Assembly: GCF_001307035.1 (NCBI RefSeq)
Contig: NZ_LKIU01000005.1
Location: 767,200 to 831,199 of the forward strand
Reading direction: 5' to 3'
Length of the DNA: 64,000 nt
From: Arthrobacter sp. Edens01
GTDB lineage: Bacteria > Actinomycetota > Actinomycetes > Actinomycetales > Micrococcaceae
In this document: in pieces, positions 1 through 7,599 of the stretch
Layout: each line of letters starts with the position of its first letter
Position numbering within the stretch: position 1 is the first letter of the stretch
Notes under the pieces: model-generated
What the model was told of the DNA's origin: nothing
The model's database searches: none
The model's input: the letters and a program-made list of their open reading frames with translations, nothing else
Translations under genes and position numbers: made by a program

Positions 1-452
1 GCCTGATCATCGGGACCGGTTCCAAGTCGGCTATCGGGACACTGGTGGAACGCTCGACCCGGTTCACGATCCTGCTGCATCTGCCAGAACGCCATACCTC
101 CGAGGCCGTGGCCGAGGCGATGATCGCTGCTATGAAGCACCTGCCGGCCGACCTGCTGCGGACGGTGACCTGGGACCGGGGCGCGGAGATGGTCAAGCAC
201 CGGCAGATCACCATGGAGCTGGGGGCGCCTGTGTATTTCTGCGACCCTCACTCACCCTGGCAGCGAGGCACGAACGAGAACACAAACCGGTTGCTGCGGC
301 ACTGGTTCGAGAAGGGCACGGATCTGAGCGTGTATTCCAAGGCCGATCTGCGAAAAGTCCAGGACTCCTTGAACCGCCGGCCCCGGCCGACGTTGGGCCT
401 GGCGACACCAGCCCAAAGACTTGCGGAGCTGCTGCACCCCGCAGCAGCCTGA
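1..452 (+). mobile_element. IS30-family transposase, C-terminal part (5' truncated by window edge)
   Basis: The reading frame is open from base 3 (LIIGTGSKSAIGTLVER) to a stop at 452, so the gene starts before the window; the GTG at 45 is internal. The sequence matches the catalytic core of IS30-type DDE transposases: WDRG carries the second catalytic Asp, and CDPHSPWQRGTNENTN carries the catalytic Glu, followed by the family's LNRRPR motif. In this family the residue just before LIIG is normally the first catalytic Asp (WEGDLI). Here the visible last two bases of that codon are GC, which cannot encode Asp, so this copy may be inactive. Confidence 0.9.
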
Positions 453-777
453 AACCCGCGTTGCACTAATCGGTTGACTCCGCCCCCACTTTAGCGACGT
501 CAAGTCACCGAGGGTTTGCGTAAATGGAGGCTAAACGACGTTATGTCACCGAGGGTTTGGCGGGCTGGGCCACAGGTCGCGCGGGTGGCCAATCCGCAGC
601 AGCGGACCAACGAGTAGGAATTCAGGTACTGGCTACAGCAGACAGCCAGAGGGTTTCGGGCTAGATTCGGTCCGCCGGGGCGCCCGTTCCGGCACAGTCT
701 CGTATCCCGGGGGATTCTGGTGGAGGCAACGACTCAGGTGAGCCTGCCTGCGCGGGTCCGGCCAGAACGGAGTTGCA
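453..777. other. IS30 right end and non-coding stretch with a direct repeat
   Basis: No convincing gene lies here. The terminal inverted repeat of the IS probably sits within about 460-490 (cgttgcactaatcggttgac), but the left end is outside the window, so the match cannot be tested. It is followed by two near-identical 23-bp blocks at 496-518 and 537-559. Short ORFs on either strand have no ribosome site or family resemblance. Confidence 0.45.
496..559. repeat. Tandem direct repeat, 2 x 23 bp
   Basis: gacgt-ca-agtcaccgagggtttg at 496-518 recurs at 537-559 with 21 of 23 identical bases, offset 41 bp. It lies just outside the presumed IS30 end. It could be a target-site scar, an operator pair or part of a second element. 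Confidence 0.5.
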
Positions 778-951
778 GTGACCCTCACAAAGAAGATCGG
801 CCTTGCGTTTTTGTGTTTCGTGGCCGCCACTGTACTGCTGGCATTCCTTGTTCCAGACGGCTCGCCCCTTCTCGGCGCTCCCGGAACCGTGTTGCTCATC
901 TACGTGGTCGGGCTCGTTTATCGCAGAAACGTGGAAAAGAGGGGAAGGTGA
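778..951 (+). CDS. Small two-helix membrane protein (57 aa)
   Basis: A GTG start has GGAG five bases upstream (769-772). The product begins MTLTKKIGLAFLCFVAA and has two hydrophobic segments, about residues 7-24 and 33-49, followed by a basic tail (YRRNVEKRGR), so the C-terminus is probably cytoplasmic. It is the first gene of a cassette of small membrane proteins. Its stop overlaps a GTG at 948 that opens a 13-codon mini-ORF leading into the next gene. No family is recognised. Confidence 0.55.
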   Translation: MTLTKKIGLAFLCFVAATVLLAFLVPDGSPLLGAPGTVLLIYVVGLVYRRNVEKRGR

Positions 952-989
952 GGCTGTTTGGAAAATCGATACTGGCGACCGGGCCATGA
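948..989 (+). CDS. 13-codon coupling ORF (leader-like)
   Basis: GTG at 948 overlaps the previous stop (GTGA) and follows a purine-rich AGAGGGGAAG. The ORF encodes MRLFGKSILATGP and its TGA at 987-989 overlaps the ATG of the next gene at 986 (ATGA). The double overlap would let ribosomes re-initiate from one small membrane protein to the next, which otherwise has no visible Shine-Dalgarno. Translation is inferred from this geometry only. Confidence 0.3.
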   Translation: MRLFGKSILATGP

Positions 990-1141
990 GCTGGAAGCGG
1001 TTCTGGGCCATCATGGCCGTCTGCCTGGCGCTCATGGTGCTGGCGATAATGCTCGTGCTGGATGGCGGCGACATCAATCACCCGGACTTCATGTGCAGGT
1101 TCGGCATGGGCCGCAGTTCGTGGGTATGCGACCAGTCTTGA
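986..1141 (+). CDS. Small single-pass membrane protein (51 aa)
   Basis: ATG at 986. The product starts MSWKRFWAIMAVCLALMV and has one transmembrane segment at about residues 6-25. An extra-membrane tail of about 25 residues holds two Cys (MCRFG and WVCDQS) that could form a disulfide if the tail is outside. There is no ribosome site of its own; coupling to the mini-ORF ending at 989 is likely. No family is recognised. Confidence 0.5.
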   Translation: MSWKRFWAIMAVCLALMVLAIMLVLDGGDINHPDFMCRFGMGRSSWVCDQS

Positions 1142-1180
1142 CTGTCCATCGCGCAGCCATCTGACAACGAGGAGTGATGA

Positions 1181-1660
1181 GTGGACATTTCCTGGCCCGG
1201 ACTGATCATCGGAACGCTGATGACCGCCGCCTGTATTTTCGCTTTTCGCAAGAGGGACGCCATCAGCGGTTTCGCCAGCTCCCAGCCTGAGTTCTTTCTG
1301 GGGAAGAAGGTCGCGACGAAGGTGGACACGGGCCCGGAGCGTATGAAGGCAGCTCTCCTGTTGCCGATCCTCGGCGGAATCGTGATGGGAGCAGTGTTGG
1401 TCATTCTGTCCCTGACCGGGGTTATGGCACGTTCTGCCCACGACGGGCCTGATCCTTTGAGTCAGGGATTCGACCCGCTGGTGCTCGTTTTTATTGTGCT
1501 GGTGCTGATAGCCCTGGGGTTCGGCGCACTCGGGCTTATCCAGACTGTCGTCCGCAGGACAAACCCGCCAACCCCCGCACAATTGAGGGGCCTGGGGCTG
1601 GCCGGCATGGGCTTTATGGTGGCAGCGGGTGTGGTCTTCTACTTCATAACCAGCAGCTAG
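1181..1660 (+). CDS. Four-helix membrane protein of unknown function (159 aa)
   Basis: GTG start with CGAGGAG six bases upstream (1168-1174). Hydrophobic segments lie at about residues 5-22, 58-80, 98-117 and 137-156. A polar loop follows helix 1 (residues 23-57, KKVATKVDTGPERMK). It is the third gene of the small membrane cassette and is followed by a strong hairpin terminator. No recognised domain; an immunity or envelope role would be speculation. Confidence 0.65.
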   Translation: MDISWPGLIIGTLMTAACIFAFRKRDAISGFASSQPEFFLGKKVATKVDTGPERMKAALLLPILGGIVMGAVLVILSLTGVMARSAHDGPDPLSQGFDPLVLVFIVLVLIALGFGALGLIQTVVRRTNPPTPAQLRGLGLAGMGFMVAAGVVFYFITSS

Positions 1661-1678
1661 CCACTCAAAAAACCACGA

Positions 1679-1711
1679 CCGGCCCGCGCCCCGGATAGGA
1701 GCGCGGGCCGG
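1679..1711. terminator. Bidirectional hairpin between convergent genes
   Basis: An 11-bp perfect GC stem (ccggcccgcgc / gcgcgggccgg) with an 11-nt loop lies between the plus-strand membrane protein gene and the minus-strand reductase gene. A run of A precedes it (U-run in the minus-strand transcript) and AAAA follows at 1718-1721. Confidence 0.75.
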
Positions 1712-1734
1712 AGCGGTAAAACCGGCGAGAAAAG

Positions 1735-2379
1735 CTACGCGGCCGGAACAACCTTCAGCGCAGAATTCCACTGGTAGGCGGGAAGCTCTTCGTTGGCGGA
1801 AAGCAGGATGTGCAGGAAGCCCATGTGCTCGAGCTGGCGGGCACGGCGCTGCGGGCCGACGACGACGGGATTCAGCCCTGCAGCGGAAGCGAACTCGACC
1901 ACGGCCTGGGTTGCAGCGGCGTCGTCCCCTGCGATGAGTACATCCAGCGGGTGTCCGGCAACGGTTCCGTTCGAGAGGGTGGCGGCGAAGGTTGTGTTGA
2001 AGGCCTTGACCACCTTTGCCCCAGTTGCCTTCTGCAGTTCCTCGGCCGCGGAGCTGTCAGCGGGAACGGACAGCGAATCGAAGGTTGCGAAATCCACGGG
2101 GTTGGTGATGTCCACGTACACCTTGCCGGTCAGTGCATCGCCGTACTGCTCCGCGATGGCCCGGGAGGCGTCGAAGTAGACCGCCGGAATTACCAGGGCG
2201 CCGGTGAGCTGCTCACCCAGGACTCCGGTGGTGATCTTCCCGTCCAGTTCTGCCGCGAGGGAGTCGGCCTTCGCCTTGTCCTCGTGGGCCAGGAGCTGGA
2301 CCGAACGTCCCGCTGCCACTGCTCGGGCAGCCAGCCCGCGCGCCATGTTGCCGGTACCGATGATGGTGAGATCAGTCAT
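1735..2379 (-). CDS. NADPH-dependent F420 reductase-like NAD(P)-binding protein
   Basis: A 214-residue protein starting MTDLTIIGTGNMARGLA, a Rossmann GxGxxA dinucleotide motif at the extreme N-terminus. The ITNP turn and KAFNTTFA stretch in mid-protein are typical of the F420-dependent NADP oxidoreductase-like (NADP_Rossmann, Pfam F420_oxidored) family. The ATG at 2379 is chosen over an upstream in-frame ATG because the extension (FRFPLFRKKK) is not family-like and AAAGAAG lies just upstream of 2379. It is monocistronic and sits behind a promoter overlapped by two palindromes. Its electron acceptor is not known from sequence. Confidence 0.8.
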   Translation of the reverse strand: MTDLTIIGTGNMARGLAARAVAAGRSVQLLAHEDKAKADSLAAELDGKITTGVLGEQLTGALVIPAVYFDASRAIAEQYGDALTGKVYVDITNPVDFATFDSLSVPADSSAAEELQKATGAKVVKAFNTTFAATLSNGTVAGHPLDVLIAGDDAAATQAVVEFASAAGLNPVVVGPQRRARQLEHMGFLHILLSANEELPAYQWNSALKVVPAA

Positions 2380-2462
2380 TGTCTTCTTCTTTCGAAAGAG
2401 GGGGAAACGGAAAGCCACTGGATTCTTTTCGGATAGGGGCGGCGGCGAAAACCGCCAAAAAC

Positions 2463-2505
2463 TTGAAGCTTCAACTACTATTGCACAACTTTATTGAAGC
2501 TTCAA
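2463..2505 (-). promoter_or_regulatory. Promoter flanked by two perfect 12-bp palindromic operators
   Basis: The palindrome TTGAAGCTTCAA occurs at 2463-2474 and 2494-2505, with centres 31 bp apart (three helical turns). Read on the minus strand, the distal copy supplies a -35 (TTGAAG). After 17 bp comes AATAGT (2482-2477) as -10, and the second copy covers the transcription start region. A dimeric repressor bound at both would block the reductase gene. MarR/HxlR-type regulators use such sites, but none is encoded next to this one. Confidence 0.6.
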
Positions 2506-2522
2506 CTAGTGTGGGAGTCTAG

Positions 2523-2554
2523 CCACCTAGTGAAATTGCTGTTTTACTAGGTGG
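2523..2554. promoter_or_regulatory. 9-bp inverted repeat, candidate IclR operator
   Basis: ccacctagt (2523-2531) pairs with actaggtgg (2546-2554), spacer 14 bp. It lies directly upstream of the IclR-type gene and covers the alternative GTG start at 2551, as expected of an autoregulatory site. Confidence 0.45.
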
Positions 2555-2580
2555 CAATACCGAGCGACGAAAGCAGCAGC

Positions 2581-3237
2581 ATGGCCGAGACAGCCAAGGC
2601 AGACAGCACCACCCGGACAGTTGAACGCGCGCTGTCCCTGCTCAGCGTGGTGTGCCGGCAGGGTGCGGTGACGCAGTCCGAAGCCGCCAAAGCTGCAGGC
2701 CTTTCCACCAGCACCGCGCTGCGTCTGCTCCGCACCCTGGAAGGAACCGACTTCCTGCGGCGGGAAGAGAACGGGACCTACCGCCCCGGGCCGGCGATCG
2801 TTCAGCTCGGAGTCCTCGCCCTGAGCTCCGAATCACTGATCGCCACCTACCGCGACGCGATGGACCGGATCGTGGATCAGACCGGTGAATCCACCTACCT
2901 CAGCATTCCGGCAGCGGGCGGCCACGGCCTGTACATTGCGATCTCCGAAGGCACGCAGTCCGTCCGGCACGCCAACTGGGTGGGCCGCCGGTTCGATCTG
3001 GAAACCAGTGCAGCTGGAAAGGCGATGCGCGGCGAGGTCGACGGGACCGGCTGCGCCGTGGTGAGCGACGGCGTCGAACCCGACATCACGGCCATCGCCG
3101 TGCCGCTGACCGCAGGCGGAAAAGCCGTGGCCGCCATGAGCGTCGTGGTACCCAGCTACCGCGTGACCCCCGGCCGGATCAAAGACATCAGCCAGATACT
3201 GGCCACCGAGACAGCCGCAGTCCACGCCTTCGGCTAA
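2581..3237 (+). CDS. IclR-family transcriptional regulator of the hut operon
   Basis: A 218-residue protein with an N-terminal winged helix (TVERALSLLSVVCRQGAVTQSEAAKAAGLSTS region, residues ~11-60) and a C-terminal IclR effector domain ending VVPSYR. It ends 33 bp before hutU on the same strand, so control of histidine degradation is the simplest reading; IclR-type HutR is known in corynebacteria. GTG at 2551 is an alternative start, but it lies inside an inverted repeat and neither start has a good ribosome site. The inducer is not known. Confidence 0.85.
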   Translation: MAETAKADSTTRTVERALSLLSVVCRQGAVTQSEAAKAAGLSTSTALRLLRTLEGTDFLRREENGTYRPGPAIVQLGVLALSSESLIATYRDAMDRIVDQTGESTYLSIPAAGGHGLYIAISEGTQSVRHANWVGRRFDLETSAAGKAMRGEVDGTGCAVVSDGVEPDITAIAVPLTAGGKAVAAMSVVVPSYRVTPGRIKDISQILATETAAVHAFG

Positions 3238-3270
3238 CCCACCTTCCCGACAACGACGACGGAGAACCCC

Positions 3271-4944
3271 ATGAACGAAAACACCCCGCGCACCGTCCGT
3301 GCCCCGCGCGGTACCGGCCTGAACGCCCGCAGCTGGCAGACCGAAGCGCCCCTGCGGATGCTGATGAACAACCTGGACCCCGAGGTTGCCGAACGGCCCG
3401 AGGGCCTGGTGGTCTACGGCGGCACCGGCAAGGCTGCCCGGAGCTGGGAATCCTTCGACGCGATTGTCCGCACCCTGAAGACTCTCGACGACGACGAGAC
3501 CCTCCTGGTCCAGTCCGGTAAACCCGTGGGTGTCTTCCGCACTAATGAATGGGCGCCGCGGGTACTGATCGCCAACTCCAACCTCGTGGGGGACTGGTCC
3601 ACCTGGCCCGAGTTCCGCCGGCTGGAAGCCGAAGGCCTGACTATGTACGGACAGATGACCGCCGGGTCGTGGATCTATATCGGCACCCAGGGCATCCTTC
3701 AGGGCACCTACGAGACCTTCGCTGCCATCGCGAACAAGCGGTTCGGCGGCACCCTGGCCGGCACCGCCACGCTCACCGGGGGCTGCGGCGGAATGGGCGG
3801 CGCCCAGCCGCTCGCCGTCACCCTCAACGGCGGAGCGGTACTGATTGTCGACGTCGACGAGTCCCGGCTGCAGCGCCGCGCCGGCAAACGCTACCTCGAC
3901 GACGTCGAGACCGACCTCGACGCTGCCCTCGCCAAGGTGATGGCGGCCAAGGCCGAAGGCCGGGCGCTCTCCGTGGGCCTGGTCGGCAACGCCGCGGAGG
4001 TCTTCCCCGAATTGCTCCGCCGCCGGAACGCCGGCGATGGTGCGGACTTCGACATCGTCACGGACCAGACCTCAGCGCACGATCCGCTCAGCTACCTCCC
4101 GGAAGGCATCCGCATGGAGGACTGGCACCGCGAAGCCGATGCCGATCCGGTGGGTTTCACCAAGAAGGCCCAGGCTTCCATGGCCCGGCACGTTGAAGCC
4201 ATGGTCGGGTTCCAGGACGCCGGCGCCGAGGTGTTCGACTACGGCAACTCGATCCGCGACGAAGCCCGCCAGGGCGGCTATGACCGCGCCTTCGACTTCC
4301 CCGGCTTCGTCCCCGCGTACATCCGGCCGCTGTTCTGCGAGGGCATGGGGCCGTTCCGCTGGGTGGCGCTCTCCGGCGACCCGGCGGACATCGCCGTCAC
4401 GGACGCCGCACTGAAGGAACTCTTTCCGGAAAAGCAGCACCTCCACCGCTGGCTGGACGCCGCCGCGGAACATGTCGAGTTCGAGGGCCTGCCGGCCCGG
4501 ATTTGCTGGCTGGGCTACGGAGAACGCGCCAAGGCCGGGCTGCTGTTCAACCGGCTGGTCGCCGAAGGCAAGGTGTCCGCACCGATCGTGATTGGCCGCG
4601 ACCACCTGGACTCCGGATCGGTCGCGTCGCCGTACCGGGAAACGGAGGCCATGAAGGACGGTTCCGACGCGATCGCTGACTGGCCGCTGCTCAACGCCCT
4701 GCTGAACACGTCCTCCGGTGCCACGTGGGTCTCCATCCACCACGGCGGCGGGGTTGGGATCGGCCGGTCGCTGCATGCCGGGCAGGTTTCCGTGGCGGAC
4801 GGCACCGAACTGGCCGCCCGCAAGCTCGAACGGCTGCTCACCAATGACCCGGGTACTGGGGTCATGCGGCACGTCGACGCCGGCTACGGCGAGGCGGCGC
4901 AGGTCGCCAAAGAGCGCGGCGTCCGCATCCCCATGGCCGAATAG
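3271..4944 (+). CDS. hutU: Urocanate hydratase
   Basis: A 557-residue, full-length urocanase that converts urocanate to 4-imidazolone-5-propanoate using tightly bound NAD+. The glycine-rich [11 protein letters not shown] block lies at about residue 171. The family signature [13 protein letters not shown] has its Cys near residue 412. ATG at 3271 has ACGGAGAA upstream. It is the first enzyme of the hut operon; histidine ammonia-lyase (hutH), which would make its substrate, is not in the window. Confidence 0.97.
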   Translation: MNENTPRTVRAPRGTGLNARSWQTEAPLRMLMNNLDPEVAERPEGLVVYGGTGKAARSWESFDAIVRTLKTLDDDETLLVQSGKPVGVFRTNEWAPRVLIANSNLVGDWSTWPEFRRLEAEGLTMYGQMTAGSWIYIGTQGILQGTYETFAAIANKRFGGTLAGTATLTGGCGGMGGAQPLAVTLNGGAVLIVDVDESRLQRRAGKRYLDDVETDLDAALAKVMAAKAEGRALSVGLVGNAAEVFPELLRRRNAGDGADFDIVTDQTSAHDPLSYLPEGIRMEDWHREADADPVGFTKKAQASMARHVEAMVGFQDAGAEVFDYGNSIRDEARQGGYDRAFDFPGFVPAYIRPLFCEGMGPFRWVALSGDPADIAVTDAALKELFPEKQHLHRWLDAAAEHVEFEGLPARICWLGYGERAKAGLLFNRLVAEGKVSAPIVIGRDHLDSGSVASPYRETEAMKDGSDAIADWPLLNALLNTSSGATWVSIHHGGGVGIGRSLHAGQVSVADGTELAARKLERLLTNDPGTGVMRHVDAGYGEAAQVAKERGVRIPMAE

Positions 4945-5011
4945 GCCCGCGCCTCCGGCCATACCAAGCTTGAACCAGCACCACCGATCCAACCCCGGCA
5001 AGGACACCAGC

Positions 5012-6211
5012 ATGGCAGCAGTTACCACCCTCCTCGAAGCGATCTCCGGCATCGGCCGCGACCCGGTGCGCGGCGGTTACAGCCGTCCGGTCTTCTCCGC
5101 GGCGGAGACGGACCTGCGTTCCTGGTTCGTGTCCGAAGCGCAGGCCCGTGGTCTCGACGTGGAGACTGACCGCAACGGCATTCTGTGGGCCTGGTGGGGC
5201 GAACCCCAGAACGGTGCCCTGGTCACCGGAAGCCACCTGGACTCAGTTCCCGGCGGCGGCGCGTTCGACGGGCCGCTGGGGATCGCCGCTGCCCTGGCCG
5301 CCGTCGACGTCCTGAAGGAACGCGGTGTGCAGCGCAACCGGTCGCTGGCCATCACGGTGTTCCCCGAGGAAGAGGGCTCCCGCTTCGGCGTCGCCTGCCT
5401 CGGTTCGCGGCTACTGACCGGTGCCATCGACCCGGACAAGACCCGGAACCTGCGCGACGACGGCGGAACCACCTTCGCGGAGGCCGCCCGGGCCGCCGGG
5501 CTGGACCCGGAACATATCGGCCGGGACGAGGAAGCACTGGCCCGGATCGGCGATTTCGTGGAACTGCACGTGGAACAGGGCCGCGGGCTCGGTGAGGACG
5601 GCCCGGCCGTCGCCGTCGGCAGTTCGATCCTGGGCCACGGCCGCTGGAAGCTCACCGTGCACGGCCAGGGCAACCATGCCGGCACCACGCTGATGGAGGA
5701 CCGGGCGGACCCCTTGGTGGCCGCAGCGCAGATCATCTCAGCCGTGCAGCAGGCCGCGTCGGCCGAGCCCGGGGCCCGGGCCACCGTCGGCCGGATCTCG
5801 GCCGTCCCCGGGGGCACCAACGTCATCCCGTCACGGGTGGACCTGTGGCTGGACGCCCGACACGAGGAGGACGCGGTCACCGCACAGCTGGTGGAAACCA
5901 TCCACGGCAAGGCCCAGAAGATCGCCGCCTTCGAAGGCTGCTCCGTTTCCCTGGCCCAGGAATCCTTCAGCCCCACCACCTCGTTTGACCCGGCCCTGCA
6001 GCGCCAGCTCCAGCTTGCCCTGCCGCAGGCGCCCGTCCTGGCCACCGGAGCAGGGCACGACGCCGGGATCCTGGCCGGGCATGTGCCGGCGGGTATGGTC
6101 TTTGTCCGCAATCCCTCAGGCATCTCGCATTCCCCGGAGGAGTACGTGGAAGACGCCGACGCCGATTATTCGGCCGAGGCCCTCGCCGACGTCCTGGAGT
6201 CACTGCTGTGA
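5012..6211 (+). CDS. M20-family amidohydrolase (allantoate amidohydrolase/N-carbamoylase type) in the hut operon
   Basis: A 399-residue metallo-amidohydrolase of the M20 peptidase family. Dinuclear-metal motifs are visible: SHLDSV (His75), GGAFDG (Asp86), PEEEGSRFG, ELHVEQG and GAGHDA near the C-terminus. Such genes are usually annotated allantoate amidohydrolase or N-carbamoyl-amino-acid hydrolase. Here it lies between hutU and hutF and no hutG is present, so it may hydrolyse N-formylglutamate, the product of HutF. ATG at 5012 is used; the open frame further upstream overlaps hutU and is not coding. It overlaps hutF by 4 nt. Confidence 0.88.
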   Translation: MAAVTTLLEAISGIGRDPVRGGYSRPVFSAAETDLRSWFVSEAQARGLDVETDRNGILWAWWGEPQNGALVTGSHLDSVPGGGAFDGPLGIAAALAAVDVLKERGVQRNRSLAITVFPEEEGSRFGVACLGSRLLTGAIDPDKTRNLRDDGGTTFAEAARAAGLDPEHIGRDEEALARIGDFVELHVEQGRGLGEDGPAVAVGSSILGHGRWKLTVHGQGNHAGTTLMEDRADPLVAAAQIISAVQQAASAEPGARATVGRISAVPGGTNVIPSRVDLWLDARHEEDAVTAQLVETIHGKAQKIAAFEGCSVSLAQESFSPTTSFDPALQRQLQLALPQAPVLATGAGHDAGILAGHVPAGMVFVRNPSGISHSPEEYVEDADADYSAEALADVLESLL

Positions 6212-7599
6212 CCCGCCCGTCAAGGGCGGTCTGGTGTGAACGGGCCGTTTGGGACGGCCGGATGGGGGCCGGAGTGCGGCTCAGTGTGGACACCGGCGGC
6301 ATTGTGGCCTCCGTTGAAACCGGCACCGATGCCCGCCCGGGGGACCTGGTGCTGAACGGCATCGTTTTCCCCGCTGCCTCCAACGCCCACTCGCATGCCT
6401 TCCACCGGGCCCTGCGCGGGCGCACACACCTCGGCGGTGCAGGGAGTTTCTGGACCTGGCGGCAGGAAATGTACCGCGCCGCCGGCGCGCTTACCCCGGC
6501 GCTTTACGAGGAACTGGCCACCGCCGTTTTCGCCGAAATGGTCACGGCCGGCTACACCTCTGTAGCGGAGTTCCACTATGTCCACCACCGCCTCGACGGA
6601 ACGCCGTATGCCGGGCACGCGATGGAACTGGCACTGGCGCGTGCTGCCCAGAGCGCAGGAATCCGCTTGACCCTGCTGGACACCTGCTACCTGTCCGGCG
6701 GATTCGGCGAGCCGCTCAGCGCAGAACAGGCACGCTTCAGCGACGGCAGCGCAGACGCCTGGCTCAGGCGGCTCACCGACCTGAGGCACGCTTTTGAAGC
6801 GGAGTTCGATCCGGCATACGTTTCCGTCGGCGCGGCTCTACACTCCGTGCGGGCGGTTCCCGCGGAGGCGCTTCAGACGATCGCCGACGGACTGGACCCC
6901 GAACTGCCGCTGCACGTTCACGTCTCCGAGCAGCCGGCGGAAAACCAGGACTGCCTCGAAGCGACAGGGCTCACCCCTGTCCAGCTGCTGCACCGGCACG
7001 GGCTGCTGGGACCCCGGCTGGCCGCCGTGCACGCCACGCATCTGGCTCCGGAAGACATCGCGCTGCTCGGGGACGCCGGAGCAACAGTCGTAATGTGTCC
7101 CAGCACCGAAGCGGACCTCGCAGACGGAATCGGACCTGCTGCAGCACTCTCCGAGGCCGGGTCGCGGATCGCCCTTGGCTCAGACCAGCACGCAGTGCTT
7201 GATCCGTGGCTGGAGATGCGAGCCCTGGAACATGGCGAACGGCTGTCCTCCGGAGTCCGCGGGCGGTTCAGTCCCGCGGCCCTGCACGCATCACTGTCCG
7301 ACGGCGGTGCTGCCGCCCAGGGCCGCCGCGCTCCGGGCTTCGCGCCGGGCAGGGTCTGCGACCTCATGGCGGTAGACCCGCACACCGTCCGGACCGCAGG
7401 ATCCGACCCTGCGCAGCTGGCACTGACCGCCACCGCGCAGGACGTCACCGCCGTCGTCATTGGCGGCGCTCCGGCAGCGGACCGGGGGCGGCACCTTCGC
7501 CTGGGAGACCCTGGTCCGCTGCTGGCCGCGGCCATCGTGAACCTCGATCTGGCTGGGAGCGCCCCCGCCGCAGAACCCGTAAAGGAGGGCCGGCGGTGA
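6208..7599 (+). CDS. hutF: Formimidoylglutamate deiminase
   Basis: A 463-residue amidohydrolase-superfamily enzyme that deaminates N-formimino-L-glutamate to N-formyl-L-glutamate and ammonia. The metal-binding NAHSHAFHRALRG motif is at about residues 55-67. The later LHVHVSEQ, HATHL and GSDQHA motifs supply further metal ligands and the catalytic Asp. The GTG start overlaps the preceding stop (GTGA) and its own stop overlaps hutI, so the three enzymes are translationally coupled. It defines the HutF branch of histidine degradation. Confidence 0.93.
   Translation: MTRPSRAVWCERAVWDGRMGAGVRLSVDTGGIVASVETGTDARPGDLVLNGIVFPAASNAHSHAFHRALRGRTHLGGAGSFWTWRQEMYRAAGALTPALYEELATAVFAEMVTAGYTSVAEFHYVHHRLDGTPYAGHAMELALARAAQSAGIRLTLLDTCYLSGGFGEPLSAEQARFSDGSADAWLRRLTDLRHAFEAEFDPAYVSVGAALHSVRAVPAEALQTIADGLDPELPLHVHVSEQPAENQDCLEATGLTPVQLLHRHGLLGPRLAAVHATHLAPEDIALLGDAGATVVMCPSTEADLADGIGPAAALSEAGSRIALGSDQHAVLDPWLEMRALEHGERLSSGVRGRFSPAALHASLSDGGAAAQGRRAPGFAPGRVCDLMAVDPHTVRTAGSDPAQLALTATAQDVTAVVIGGAPAADRGRHLRLGDPGPLLAAAIVNLDLAGSAPAAEPVKEGRR

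Noticed and set aside
896-1771. 291-codon minus-strand frame over the membrane-protein cassette
   Set aside because: It overlaps the terminator and small membrane proteins with better start signals; the composition is Arg/His-rich and unlike a protein family.
4718-5011. 5' extension of the M20 amidohydrolase frame
   Set aside because: It overlaps the end of hutU and encodes non-family sequence; ATG 5012 begins the conserved domain.
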